Shown one piece after another: positions 26,626-34,261 of a stretch of DNA of 64,000 nt. This DNA is from Thiothrix fructosivorans. Its GTDB lineage: Bacteria; Pseudomonadota; Gammaproteobacteria; Thiotrichales; Thiotrichaceae. Numbering within the stretch: the first letter of the stretch is position 1; every line of letters begins with the position of its first letter. The notes under the pieces were generated by a model. The model made no database searches, was not told where the DNA came from, and saw only the letters and a list, made by a program, of their open reading frames with translations. A program made the translations under genes and the position numbers. The stretch is taken from NCBI RefSeq assembly GCF_017349355.1, contig NZ_JAFMPM010000008.1:1116001-1180000 (forward strand). Direction: 5' to 3'.

Positions 26626-27471
26626 ATTAGACACTGCCTCCCCTCGTGTGATACTCTCAAGATTACTCCAGCGTTATATCCAGCATGACAAGACAAGACA
26701 AGCCAGCATAACCAGAACACCACACACAATCTCCCAGCGATTGATAAGATGGTCGTTTATTCAATGAACAATGTGCAACAAATACACATTTAATCGCCCC
26801 AGTTTATTCCAGCTTAGAAAACTTTTGAAGATAATCGCCCCTTGAAATACCCTATCGGTAGACGAGAGCTAACATAGTTAGCGAGCTATAGGATAATCCA
26901 AGGAACGAAACAAAACAAAGCAAAGCAACAGAAACAAAGCGGCGAGAACAGGCAAGCGCCAGCGAAGCCCAAAACAAAAAGCCTCATTACCAAAAAGCAC
27001 CAAACAAAAAAAAGGACACATAGAAAAGTTCCATATGCCCTCAATTAGATACCAAATCTAGATTACGATACTAAAATATTTTTAGATACCCACTGTCACA
27101 GTGGTTGTTTGGAATGTTTAACTTTATCAGTTAGCACAAAAGACTATGAGGGCGTAGAGATTGCGTAAGCAATATCTATGACCGAAGGGTTCGGAGTGAT
27201 TACTCTTAATGCTCAACAAAAACACCAAAAGTGTTTAAATACTAGAACCTATAATTCTATAGATTCCAAATATCAGATAATCTTTCAATTACCTAATGTG
27301 AATTCCTAATGTGATATTAGAACGAGCGAAGCGAAGTTCTGTAAGCGAAGCTTGTTATAGGTCTTAGCGTAAGCAATAGATTTAATTTCTGAATTGACGG
27401 GCGTGGCGTGTAGTAAATCGTTAAGGCTATCACCGCACCCGTCGTCGAGGAGATATTCTGGTTAGGTCTTT
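26626..27471. other. Noncoding, hairpin-rich AT-rich region of the insert
   Basis: About 850 bases with no credible gene. Features seen: GCTAAC-ATA-GTTAGC near 26870, low-complexity A/C/G-rich purine tracts at 26900-27010 (repeated ACAAA and GCAAAG units), CCACTG-TCA-CAGTGG at 27090-27104, ATTGC-GTAA-GCAAT at 27160-27173, CCGAA-GGG-TTCGG at 27182-27194, direct GCGAAGC repeats at 27325-27350, and GACGGGCGTGG / CCGCACCCGTC arms at 27396-27444. It probably holds the second-strand origin or structured RNA of the replicon. Confidence 0.45.
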
Positions 27472-28266
27472 TTATCGCATGTATTTATAGTCCATTAATG
27501 CTTTGTTTTCTCGCAAAGTTCTTCCATGCTCTAATTTATTTGAACTGAGTTCTTCCTCTAATTCTTTTAGTCCGGCTTGAGCTTGCTTTAATTTTTTTTC
27601 TCTTTCTACTGCTACTTCTATTTTTTTCTCATCAGTATCTTCTTCATCCTCATAAAATAGCACTCCACTAAATTCAATACTTGAAATTTCTCTATTTTTT
27701 CTTTCTATTTTTTCATTAATTTCTTTTTCTTTAGACTTTAATTTAGTTATGTATTCAATGTTTTTGGAAATATCTGAATCTAACTGCGATTGTTTTTGGG
27801 GATAACTTGGTCGTTTGGTTTCTTTAAAAATCTGAACTGATTTATAAGCTTCAATAATATCTTTAGTAGAAGCCCTTCTTGTTATGCTTCCATGTCTTAT
27901 AAAGACATCATATTCCTTATAATCTGCTATGCTTTTTGAAAATTCATAAGGCTTCTCTTTGGAATCTATTTGTAAAATAACTATTTTTTTATTATCAATT
28001 TCACGTTCTGAATAGGTAATCTTTACTTTTGGTCTTGTATAGTCACAACACAACTGCTGTATAGTTTCTTCGTGATTACCATTAACCCCTATAATGGTTC
28101 TATTGTCATCAACACCAACGATGATATAACCATGATACTCTGAGCTATTGGCAATCGCCATTATAGTTCTTAGCAATTTTCCTTTTTGACTCTTATCAGA
28201 CAGATTCAGTTCTCTTTTGAAATCTAAGCTTTCATTTTCAGGAAATTGTAAAAAATCTTCATTCAT
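27472..28266 (-). CDS. AlbA_2 (Schlafen-like) domain protein
   Basis: A 264-residue protein. Residues 1-135 match the AlbA_2/Schlafen-like putative ATP-binding or DNA-binding domain: ESLDFKRELN (E-x-x-x-x-E/D-F-K signature), LLRTIMAIANSSEYHGYIIVGVDDN with the GVDD loop, and KIVILQIDSKEKPYEF. Next comes YDVFIRHGSITRRASTKDI, the standard end of the domain (R-x-G-S/T-x-T-x-x-A). The C-terminal 110 residues are a Lys/Glu-rich coiled coil (IEYITKLKSKEKEINEKIERK). Related proteins are transcriptional regulators or defence components. It starts about 30 bases inside the right core site, first gene of the large insert. Confidence 0.7.
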   Translation of the reverse strand: MNEDFLQFPENESLDFKRELNLSDKSQKGKLLRTIMAIANSSEYHGYIIVGVDDNRTIIGVNGNHEETIQQLCCDYTRPKVKITYSEREIDNKKIVILQIDSKEKPYEFSKSIADYKEYDVFIRHGSITRRASTKDIIEAYKSVQIFKETKRPSYPQKQSQLDSDISKNIEYITKLKSKEKEINEKIERKNREISSIEFSGVLFYEDEEDTDEKKIEVAVEREKKLKQAQAGLKELEEELSSNKLEHGRTLRENKALMDYKYMR

Positions 28267-28296
28267 ATATTTTACCTAGCGTGTTACTTCGCACTA

Positions 28297-28464
28297 ATTT
28301 AACAGAGGGAGGAGCGAAAGCAATTAACAGTTTATTAGGCGGCGTTCTGGAATATCAGGATAGGAAGCCTGCGCTCAATCGGTGAGCACACGCCGCCTAT
28401 CTGGTTCGTACAGTCTTCCGCATAGTCTGGCATTATCATAAATCGTGTCCCCAAAATTCAGTTA
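28297..28464. promoter_or_regulatory. Presumed attI region of the resident integron
   Basis: The 28303-28297 minus-strand heptamer GTTAAAT fits the core GTTRRRY and marks where AT-rich insert DNA begins. Between it and the divergent resident integrase start (28465) lie 160 bases of more balanced composition with an inverted repeat TAGGCGGCGT / ACACGCCGCCTA (28336-28400). Position next to intI is that of attI, and the divergent intI promoter must also be here. No gene in this stretch. Confidence 0.5.
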
Positions 28465-29892
28465 ATGTTAATGGATAAGAAGCATACACGAAGCCCCGCA
28501 GCACCGGCAACCTCGTATTCCCATGAGTTCTGGGAAAATTACACGCTTTTTCTTGTTAAACAAGGCATTAGTCATAAGTATGTGACGTGGTATGTGCTGC
28601 GTACCAAGCAGTACATTGCCTACTTTCCCGACGATCACATACGTATCCATACCCCCCAACAAGTAGAGGAATATCTCACCAAAGTAGGGCGTGAAGTCAA
28701 TCTGAAAGCGTGGCAATTTGGTCAAGTCGTCGATGCTATACGGATTCTGTTTTGTCTGGCATTGAAAAAAAGTTGGGCAAATGATTTCGATTGGGAATAC
28801 TGGTCAGTGTCAGCGAAAAAGTTAGATGCCAATCATGCTACGGTCGCTCGCGATTACACGAATGCTCTCGATGGTCTAGAAGGGTTGGAAATGCTTGAGG
28901 GTGAAGAGCGTTGTTCTAATGAGCTTTACCAACGTTACCAGCCAGCCTTAGCGGAAGTGGTCAAAGTGGTGCGTCTCAAAAACTACGCGATGCGCACCGA
29001 ACAAACCTATCGCGGTTGGATTGCCCGTTTTTTCTATTTCCACAAACCCAATGATGTGCATGATTTGGGGAGTAAAGAGGTCAAACAATACCTCGAATAC
29101 CTTGTGCTTAAACGCAATGTGTCGGTTTCCACCCAAAAGCAGGCATTAAATGCGCTTGCGTTCCTGTTTAATCAGGTGTGGAAAAAGCCACTGGATGATT
29201 TGGGCGACTTTATTGGTTCAAAACGCCCACGTAAATTGCCAGTGGTGTTGTCCCGTGATGAAGTGCGCCGCGTATTCCAACATCTGAAAGGCACGCATCA
29301 CTTAATGACAGGCTTACTCTACGGTGGTGGTTTGCGCCTCATGGAGTGCGTGACCCTGCGGATTCTGGATGTGGATTTCGATTACAACCAATTGCTGATC
29401 CGCAATGCTAAGGGCTTTAAAGATCGGATTGTGCCGCTGCCCGAACGTTTCAAAGATGCCCTCAAACAACAAATTGCCTTCGTTGAACGTCAACATCAGA
29501 TGGACTTAAAAAACGGGTTTGGCGAGGTGTATTTACCCGATGCTTTGGGGCGAAAATACCAAAATGCGGCTAAAGAATTACGCTGGCAATATGTGTTTCC
29601 GTCCAGTGGTGTCGCTGCCGACCCGCGTTCGGGTGTGGTGCGCCGTCATCATTTGCATGAAACCAGTTTGCAGAAGATTATCCGTCGTGCGGTGAAACAG
29701 GCGGGGATCACCAAACATGCCACTACGCACACCTTCCGCCATTCCTTCGCCACCCATTTGCTGGAATCCGGTTACGACATCCGCACCGTTCAGGAACTGC
29801 TGGGGCATTCGGATGTATCCACTACGATGATTTATACCCATGTTCTGAATACGCCCGGAATCAGTGTCCGCAGTCCTGCTGATATGATGTAG
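28465..29892 (+). CDS. intI: Integron integrase IntI (resident), with N-terminal extension
   Basis: A 475-residue integron integrase. Catalytic residues R291 (GGGLR), K316, H422, R425 (HTFRHSFAT), H448 (LLGHSD) and Y457 (MIYTHV) keep exactly the IntI1 spacing, and the integron-specific segment is intact (WQYVFPSSG ... RRHHLHETSLQ). The C-terminal end ISVRSPADMM matches IntI1-like GVRSPLD. The protein is about 140 residues longer than IntI1 because a second SAM-like core-binding domain (residues 17-115) precedes the normal one (about 155-250). Composition matches the chromosome rather than the AT-rich insert. It catalyses attC x attI cassette insertion. Confidence 0.92.
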   Translation: MLMDKKHTRSPAAPATSYSHEFWENYTLFLVKQGISHKYVTWYVLRTKQYIAYFPDDHIRIHTPQQVEEYLTKVGREVNLKAWQFGQVVDAIRILFCLALKKSWANDFDWEYWSVSAKKLDANHATVARDYTNALDGLEGLEMLEGEERCSNELYQRYQPALAEVVKVVRLKNYAMRTEQTYRGWIARFFYFHKPNDVHDLGSKEVKQYLEYLVLKRNVSVSTQKQALNALAFLFNQVWKKPLDDLGDFIGSKRPRKLPVVLSRDEVRRVFQHLKGTHHLMTGLLYGGGLRLMECVTLRILDVDFDYNQLLIRNAKGFKDRIVPLPERFKDALKQQIAFVERQHQMDLKNGFGEVYLPDALGRKYQNAAKELRWQYVFPSSGVAADPRSGVVRRHHLHETSLQKIIRRAVKQAGITKHATTHTFRHSFATHLLESGYDIRTVQELLGHSDVSTTMIYTHVLNTPGISVRSPADMM

Positions 29893-30039
29893 CCAAGCTA
29901 AAGACGCTACCGCCCTGATCTGCGCTGACCCAAGAGCCTATAATTTACACTTGATCGAAGCGAATTACAAAAATTAATCGCACATTAAGCCTCATTACAT
30001 GCAACTATTCGCGTTTGTTTGCACGCGTACAGGTGTGAA

Positions 30040-30990
30040 ATGCTCGAATTCTGGAACACCATCCTGTTTTCCCTATCGGTCACGGGGCCGATCTTTATTT
30101 TGCTGGCATTGGGTGCATGGCTGCGTCAGCGGCAGTCGCTCAACGATGCGTTTATTGAAGTGGGTTCACGTTTGGTGTTTACGTGGGCATTGCCTGCGCT
30201 GCTGTTTGTCAGCATTGCGAAAACCCACATTGATGCCACCACCAACTTCCAACTGATCGCCTACGGCTTGGTGGCGATGAGCATCTTGTTTGTGTTGACG
30301 GAAATCCTAGCGCATTTCACGGTACAGCCGCCGGAAGATCGTGGCGTGGTGGTGCAGAGCATTTTCCGTTCCAATATGGCGATTATCGGGCTGGCGTATT
30401 GTGTGAATGCCTATGGTGAAGTGGCGTTGGTGGCAGCGTCATTGTACGTGGGGATTTTGAGCATCCTGTTCAATATCCTCGGCGTGATCACCCTGAGCCG
30501 TTCCCTGCATAAGCAGCAAGGCATTGGCGGTATCCTGCGCAATATCGTTTCCAACCCTTTGATTATCGCAATTGTATTGGCATTGCCGTTTGCATGGTGG
30601 GATGTGCGTCCGCCAGAATTGCTGATGAAAGCAGGGAAAACACTGGCGGATATGACTTTGCCGCTGGCGTTGCTGTGTACCGGCGCATCGTTGGATTTTC
30701 ACACGCTGAAACAGGAAATGAATAAAACCTTGCTGGCAACCTTCAGCAAGCTAGTGCTGATCCCCGTGTTGTTTACGGCGGGTGGTTGGTGGTTCGGCTT
30801 TCGCGGCATGGACTTGGGGATTTTGCTGCTGATGTCCTCCGCACCCACGGCGGCAGCAAGTTACGTGATGGCGCGGGCAATGGGGGGCAATGCAACGCTG
30901 GCGGCAAATACCGTGGTGTTGACCACGCTGGGTTCGTTGCTGACCACGAGTTTGGGTGTGATGGTGTTACAAAGTAGAGGATTAATGTGA
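30040..30990 (+). CDS. AEC family transporter (auxin efflux carrier-like)
   Basis: A 316-residue membrane carrier with about ten helices, typical of AEC permeases: N-terminal ILFSLSVTGPIFILLALGAWLR, central GILSILFNILGVITL and C-terminal LLLMSSAPTAAASYVMARAMGG. Bacterial members export or exchange organic acids such as malate. The ATG at 30040 (MLEFWNTILF) follows AGGTG; a TTG at 30019 is unlikely. It overlaps the next gene by 4 bases. Confidence 0.85.
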   Translation: MLEFWNTILFSLSVTGPIFILLALGAWLRQRQSLNDAFIEVGSRLVFTWALPALLFVSIAKTHIDATTNFQLIAYGLVAMSILFVLTEILAHFTVQPPEDRGVVVQSIFRSNMAIIGLAYCVNAYGEVALVAASLYVGILSILFNILGVITLSRSLHKQQGIGGILRNIVSNPLIIAIVLALPFAWWDVRPPELLMKAGKTLADMTLPLALLCTGASLDFHTLKQEMNKTLLATFSKLVLIPVLFTAGGWWFGFRGMDLGILLLMSSAPTAAASYVMARAMGGNATLAANTVVLTTLGSLLTTSLGVMVLQSRGLM

Positions 30991-31817
30991 TGTGTGAAGT
31001 GCCCGTTGCGCGAGTGGATTGCCGTTCCTTTGCGGCATTTTGTCAGGGGCATCATGCTCATGCCTGTTCAATTCCCGTGGATGAATTACCCACCCGAATG
31101 CACGAACTCCCCAAAACCAGCGAACCACTGGCCTTATATGCGAACGCTGAAGATTTGCAAAAAGCCGCCGCATTCCTCACCAGCAAAGGCTATCAAGTGG
31201 CGCAAGCCATCGAATGGACGTTGAAACTGGAGGCAACCTTACAAGCCGCTGGCTTATGGCAAAGCGGTGAGCAATCGCAGCGTTTGTGGCAACCCGCCCC
31301 CTTACTGGCGCGATTCGTCACAGAATTCATGCCCGCCCACCAGATTCAGCCGGAGCAGGGCTTGGATATTGGCTGTGGGGCAGGGCGCGATATGGTCTAC
31401 CTTGCCATGCACGGTTGGCAAATGACGGGGATCGACTACATTCCCGGCGCATTGCAACGGGCGCAGCAATTGGCAAGCAGCCAACACGTCACGGTCACAA
31501 CCCTGCAACTGGATTTGGAAACGGGGCAAGACCCGTTCGGGGCGTTTGCTGATGGGCAATTCGCGCTGATTTGCGTGGCACGTTATTTACACCGCCCGCT
31601 ATTTCCGTGGCTGAAGCGCTTGCTGAAACCCGGTGGTGTCGTGATTTACCAAACCTTCATGCAAGGGTCGGAAAAATTCGGCAGCCCGCGCAACCCGAAC
31701 TTTTTGTTGAAAGCAGGCGAGTTGGCGGAAGTGTTTGCGGGTGCAGACATCCTGCTCAATGCAGTGGAAATACTGGACGATGGTCGCCCAGTGTCTGCCT
31801 TTATCGCACGTTATTGA
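30987..31817 (+). CDS. Rhodanese-like/SAM methyltransferase fusion protein
   Basis: A 276-residue two-domain protein. Residues about 8-75 look like a rhodanese-homology domain (VDCRSFAAFCQGHHAHACSIP, then LPTRMHELP and LTSKGYQV), but the catalytic-loop position reads LYANAED without Cys, so it is probably non-catalytic. Residues about 100-276 are a class I methyltransferase of the TehB-like type: GLDIGCGAGRDMVYLA (motif I), GIDYIPGAL and LLKPGGVVIYQTF. The substrate is unknown; thiol or chalcogen compounds would be in keeping with a rhodanese fusion. It overlaps the AEC gene start-to-stop. Confidence 0.75.
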   Translation: MMCEVPVARVDCRSFAAFCQGHHAHACSIPVDELPTRMHELPKTSEPLALYANAEDLQKAAAFLTSKGYQVAQAIEWTLKLEATLQAAGLWQSGEQSQRLWQPAPLLARFVTEFMPAHQIQPEQGLDIGCGAGRDMVYLAMHGWQMTGIDYIPGALQRAQQLASSQHVTVTTLQLDLETGQDPFGAFADGQFALICVARYLHRPLFPWLKRLLKPGGVVIYQTFMQGSEKFGSPRNPNFLLKAGELAEVFAGADILLNAVEILDDGRPVSAFIARY

Positions 31818-34228
31818 TTGGTGGCGGGTGGCAAATCTTTGATGGTATCCAGCGGTAATTCCATCAGATTGGGTACGTCGGGTGTAAATGTATTGCCGTT
31901 GGGATTGGCAGCAGCATTGTCCGCATCCGTCACCGGTACTTCAAACGTAACATTATTGGCGGGTGGGGGGGGTAGCGGCGCAGGTTGTGGGGTAGGGGGC
32001 GGCGCATCCAATTGAATCGGCGGCAGTTCTGTCGTTGCGGGCACGGGGGTAATATCTTGCACAGGAATGTCTGCCGGAACACGTATCTCTTCAACAGGCG
32101 CTGAAATAACTGCTGCTGGTGCAGGCGTTGCTGCGGCGGCAGCGGCTTCGGGATTTTCGGTTTCTGGCGGAGCAAGTGCCGGTTTTGCGGTTGCTTTCGC
32201 TGGTACGGCTTTGCTCGCGGTGGTTGGTTCGGGTATTTCTTTGCCGGGAACAAACACGCCCATCGCGAGGGTTTCGCGGTAACGTTTTTCCAGCGCAATC
32301 TGTTCTTCAACTAAGCCGTCGAGTTTGTATTTGCCGATCAGGGCTTGGCTGTCGTTGAGTGCAGTACGGGCTTTGTCGGTGTCGCGTTTGCGCAGGTGTG
32401 CGAGGGCATTGTCTTGCTGTAAGGTCGCGACTTTTTCCAGTAATTTCAGGGCATCGGGTTGATCGGGTGTCTTTTCCAATAAGGTACTTAAGTAAGCAAC
32501 GGCACTTTCGCCGCGATCATCGCCGGTATTGAGATTGCCGAAGCTAATGGCGCGTTGGGCGCGTTCTAAGTACTGGCGGGCATCATCGTCGATGGCGAGG
32601 GGGCTTGGCGTGGTGCTGCTACTGGGAGTATCCGCTGCTATGGCAGGTGGGGTGCTGTCAGGGGGAGCGGTGACGCTGGTTTCTTGTGTCAGTGCTTGTT
32701 TGCGTTTGGCTTGTTCGACTTCGGTTTCTAAGCTGACTTGGCGTTTTAAACCATCGGCAAAGGTGAATTCGGTAATCAAACGATCCGCTGTCCCCAATAA
32801 GGTGCTGGCTTCATCCAGTTTGCCTGCACTGAGTAAGGCTTCGGCTTCGGTGTGCTGGTCGTTGATTAATTGTGCGAGTAACTGTTGGGTTTTGGTATCG
32901 TCTGCGTTCAGGGCGATGGCTTTGCGTAGGTAATCCACGGCGGCGGGTTGTGCCGAGTCGGTGCTGAACAAATTGCCTTTGCGGATAGCATCGGCAGCAT
33001 TGTCTTGCAAAGTGCTGAGATCATTGTCTGCGGCTAATTCGGCTTGCGCGGTAGCAGCAGTAGCGGCAGCGAGGCGTTCGGCTTCAGCACGGGTGTTAGC
33101 AGCCGTTTCAGCGGCGAGTTTATCCGCTTGGGCTTGTACGCTGTCTTGATCCAGCGCGGGCGGCAGACTGGTTTCACCGACCAACGCGGCTGAATCGGTG
33201 GGGGGCTGACTGCTTGCTACCGTGCTAGGGGTTGCCGTTACGCCTGTCACCGCTGTTTCTGACGGATTGGTGGGTTGATTGTCACGGCTGGAGAGTAGTT
33301 GGTATGTGGTCATGGCGACCGCACCCGCTGCGACCAATGCCGCCAGTGGCAGCAGCAACTTTTTTTGCTGTTTGCGTTGTAAGGTGCGTAACAAAGCCGT
33401 GGGATTCTTATGGCGATTGGCACGTTTGAGGTCTAAGCCTTGCCGTAAAACTGCCCATGCTTCAGGGCGCAATTTGCGGATGCTGGTCGGGGATAGGTTG
33501 CGCACGGTGGCTTCCAACGCACTTTGCTTGCCGAATGGGGCTTCGCCTTGCAGTAAATGGTAGGCGAGGCTGGCAATCGAAAACGTGTCATCAGCAGTGG
33601 TCGGTGTGTCACCTAACAAGACTTCTGGGCTGATGTAGCCAGAATGCAGCGTTTGGCGGGAACGTTCGTTCGGAGTGCTGTTATACGTGGCACGTAAGGC
33701 GGCAGCAACGGGCGAGGTGAGCAAGCAAGGCAGTTTATCACCTAGCAATACCGTATCGGGTTCGAGGTAACCGAAGATGCCATCAGGGCGCTGGTTGGCA
33801 ATGGCGTTACTGAGACTATCCAGCAATTCGAGGGCTTCGGGAACGGGCATTCCACGATCATCAAGTTCCGCCAGTCGCTCGGTAAGCAACATGCCGCCAC
33901 TATTGCGAATAATGATCCAGCGTAAACCATTTGCCGTTTTGCCATCGTCAATAATGTGCGGCATTCCCGGCGTGGGTTTCTGATAACCATGCAGCACATG
34001 CCCGAAGGCCTGTTCAAATACAGGGTTTTGTGCCAGCGCGGGGAGTAGGGTAAACACCAAAACGTTCGTTTGCTCACCGTTCCCTTGGGTTTGTTTCAGA
34101 TCTTGCGCCCAATAGAGCTTGCCGAGCGCGGTATCCGCCATGCAGCGCCGCAGGGCATAGCGCTCCTGTAGGGTTGGCAAGGTTTGCACGGTCTGAGCAT
34201 CCAGAGAAGGTCGATGTGAAAATGGCAT
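31811..34228 (-). CDS. Membrane protein with pseudokinase and TPR-like repeats
   Basis: An 805-residue protein. Residues about 20-290 follow the protein-kinase fold: YALRRCMADTALGKLYWAQD as a degenerate glycine loop, FGYLEPDTVLLG where kinases have HRDLKPxNIL, and ISPEVLLGDTPTTADDTFSIASLAYHLLQGEAPF as the C-lobe APE-to-D-x-W-S region. HRD and DFG are absent, so it is a pseudokinase. A transmembrane helix (LLLPLAALVAAGAVAM, about residue 297) follows. The periplasmic part has Ala-rich coiled coils, TPR-like repeats (AVDYLRKAIALNADDTK and similar, about 430-650), then a Pro/Ala-rich tail. It converges with the methyltransferase gene (7-base overlap). Confidence 0.7.
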   Translation of the reverse strand: MPFSHRPSLDAQTVQTLPTLQERYALRRCMADTALGKLYWAQDLKQTQGNGEQTNVLVFTLLPALAQNPVFEQAFGHVLHGYQKPTPGMPHIIDDGKTANGLRWIIIRNSGGMLLTERLAELDDRGMPVPEALELLDSLSNAIANQRPDGIFGYLEPDTVLLGDKLPCLLTSPVAAALRATYNSTPNERSRQTLHSGYISPEVLLGDTPTTADDTFSIASLAYHLLQGEAPFGKQSALEATVRNLSPTSIRKLRPEAWAVLRQGLDLKRANRHKNPTALLRTLQRKQQKKLLLPLAALVAAGAVAMTTYQLLSSRDNQPTNPSETAVTGVTATPSTVASSQPPTDSAALVGETSLPPALDQDSVQAQADKLAAETAANTRAEAERLAAATAATAQAELAADNDLSTLQDNAADAIRKGNLFSTDSAQPAAVDYLRKAIALNADDTKTQQLLAQLINDQHTEAEALLSAGKLDEASTLLGTADRLITEFTFADGLKRQVSLETEVEQAKRKQALTQETSVTAPPDSTPPAIAADTPSSSTTPSPLAIDDDARQYLERAQRAISFGNLNTGDDRGESAVAYLSTLLEKTPDQPDALKLLEKVATLQQDNALAHLRKRDTDKARTALNDSQALIGKYKLDGLVEEQIALEKRYRETLAMGVFVPGKEIPEPTTASKAVPAKATAKPALAPPETENPEAAAAAATPAPAAVISAPVEEIRVPADIPVQDITPVPATTELPPIQLDAPPPTPQPAPLPPPPANNVTFEVPVTDADNAAANPNGNTFTPDVPNLMELPLDTIKDLPPATNQ

Positions 34229-34261
34229 AACGCAAAAGCTCCTGCGAATTACCGCCGGTAG

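Larger units (their letters stand above)
21363..28302 (-). mobile_element. Giant integron cassette-like replicon with its own integrase (proposed)
   Basis: An AT-rich block of about 6.9 kb between the resident integron integrase and the GNAT cassette. Its left end is the compact attC. Its right end reads G^TTAAAT on the minus strand (28303-28297), exactly complementary to its own R'' ATTTAAC, as in a circular cassette. Contents from right to left: an AlbA_2-type gene, a 1-kb noncoding repeat region, a gene II-like replication gene, unknown small genes (these on the plus strand) and an IntI-type integrase. The composition changes sharply at both ends. That this moves as one unit is inference. 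Confidence 0.55.

Noticed and set aside
27396-27467. attC of a separate AlbA cassette (R''-like ACCTAAC at 27461-27467 next to the stop, with GACGGG/CCCGTC arms)
   Set aside because: No matching R' core GTTRRRY closes the site, flanks of the stem do not pair, and its R'' does not match the 5' end TTAAAT. It is more likely a terminator or origin hairpin, though a decayed attC cannot be excluded.
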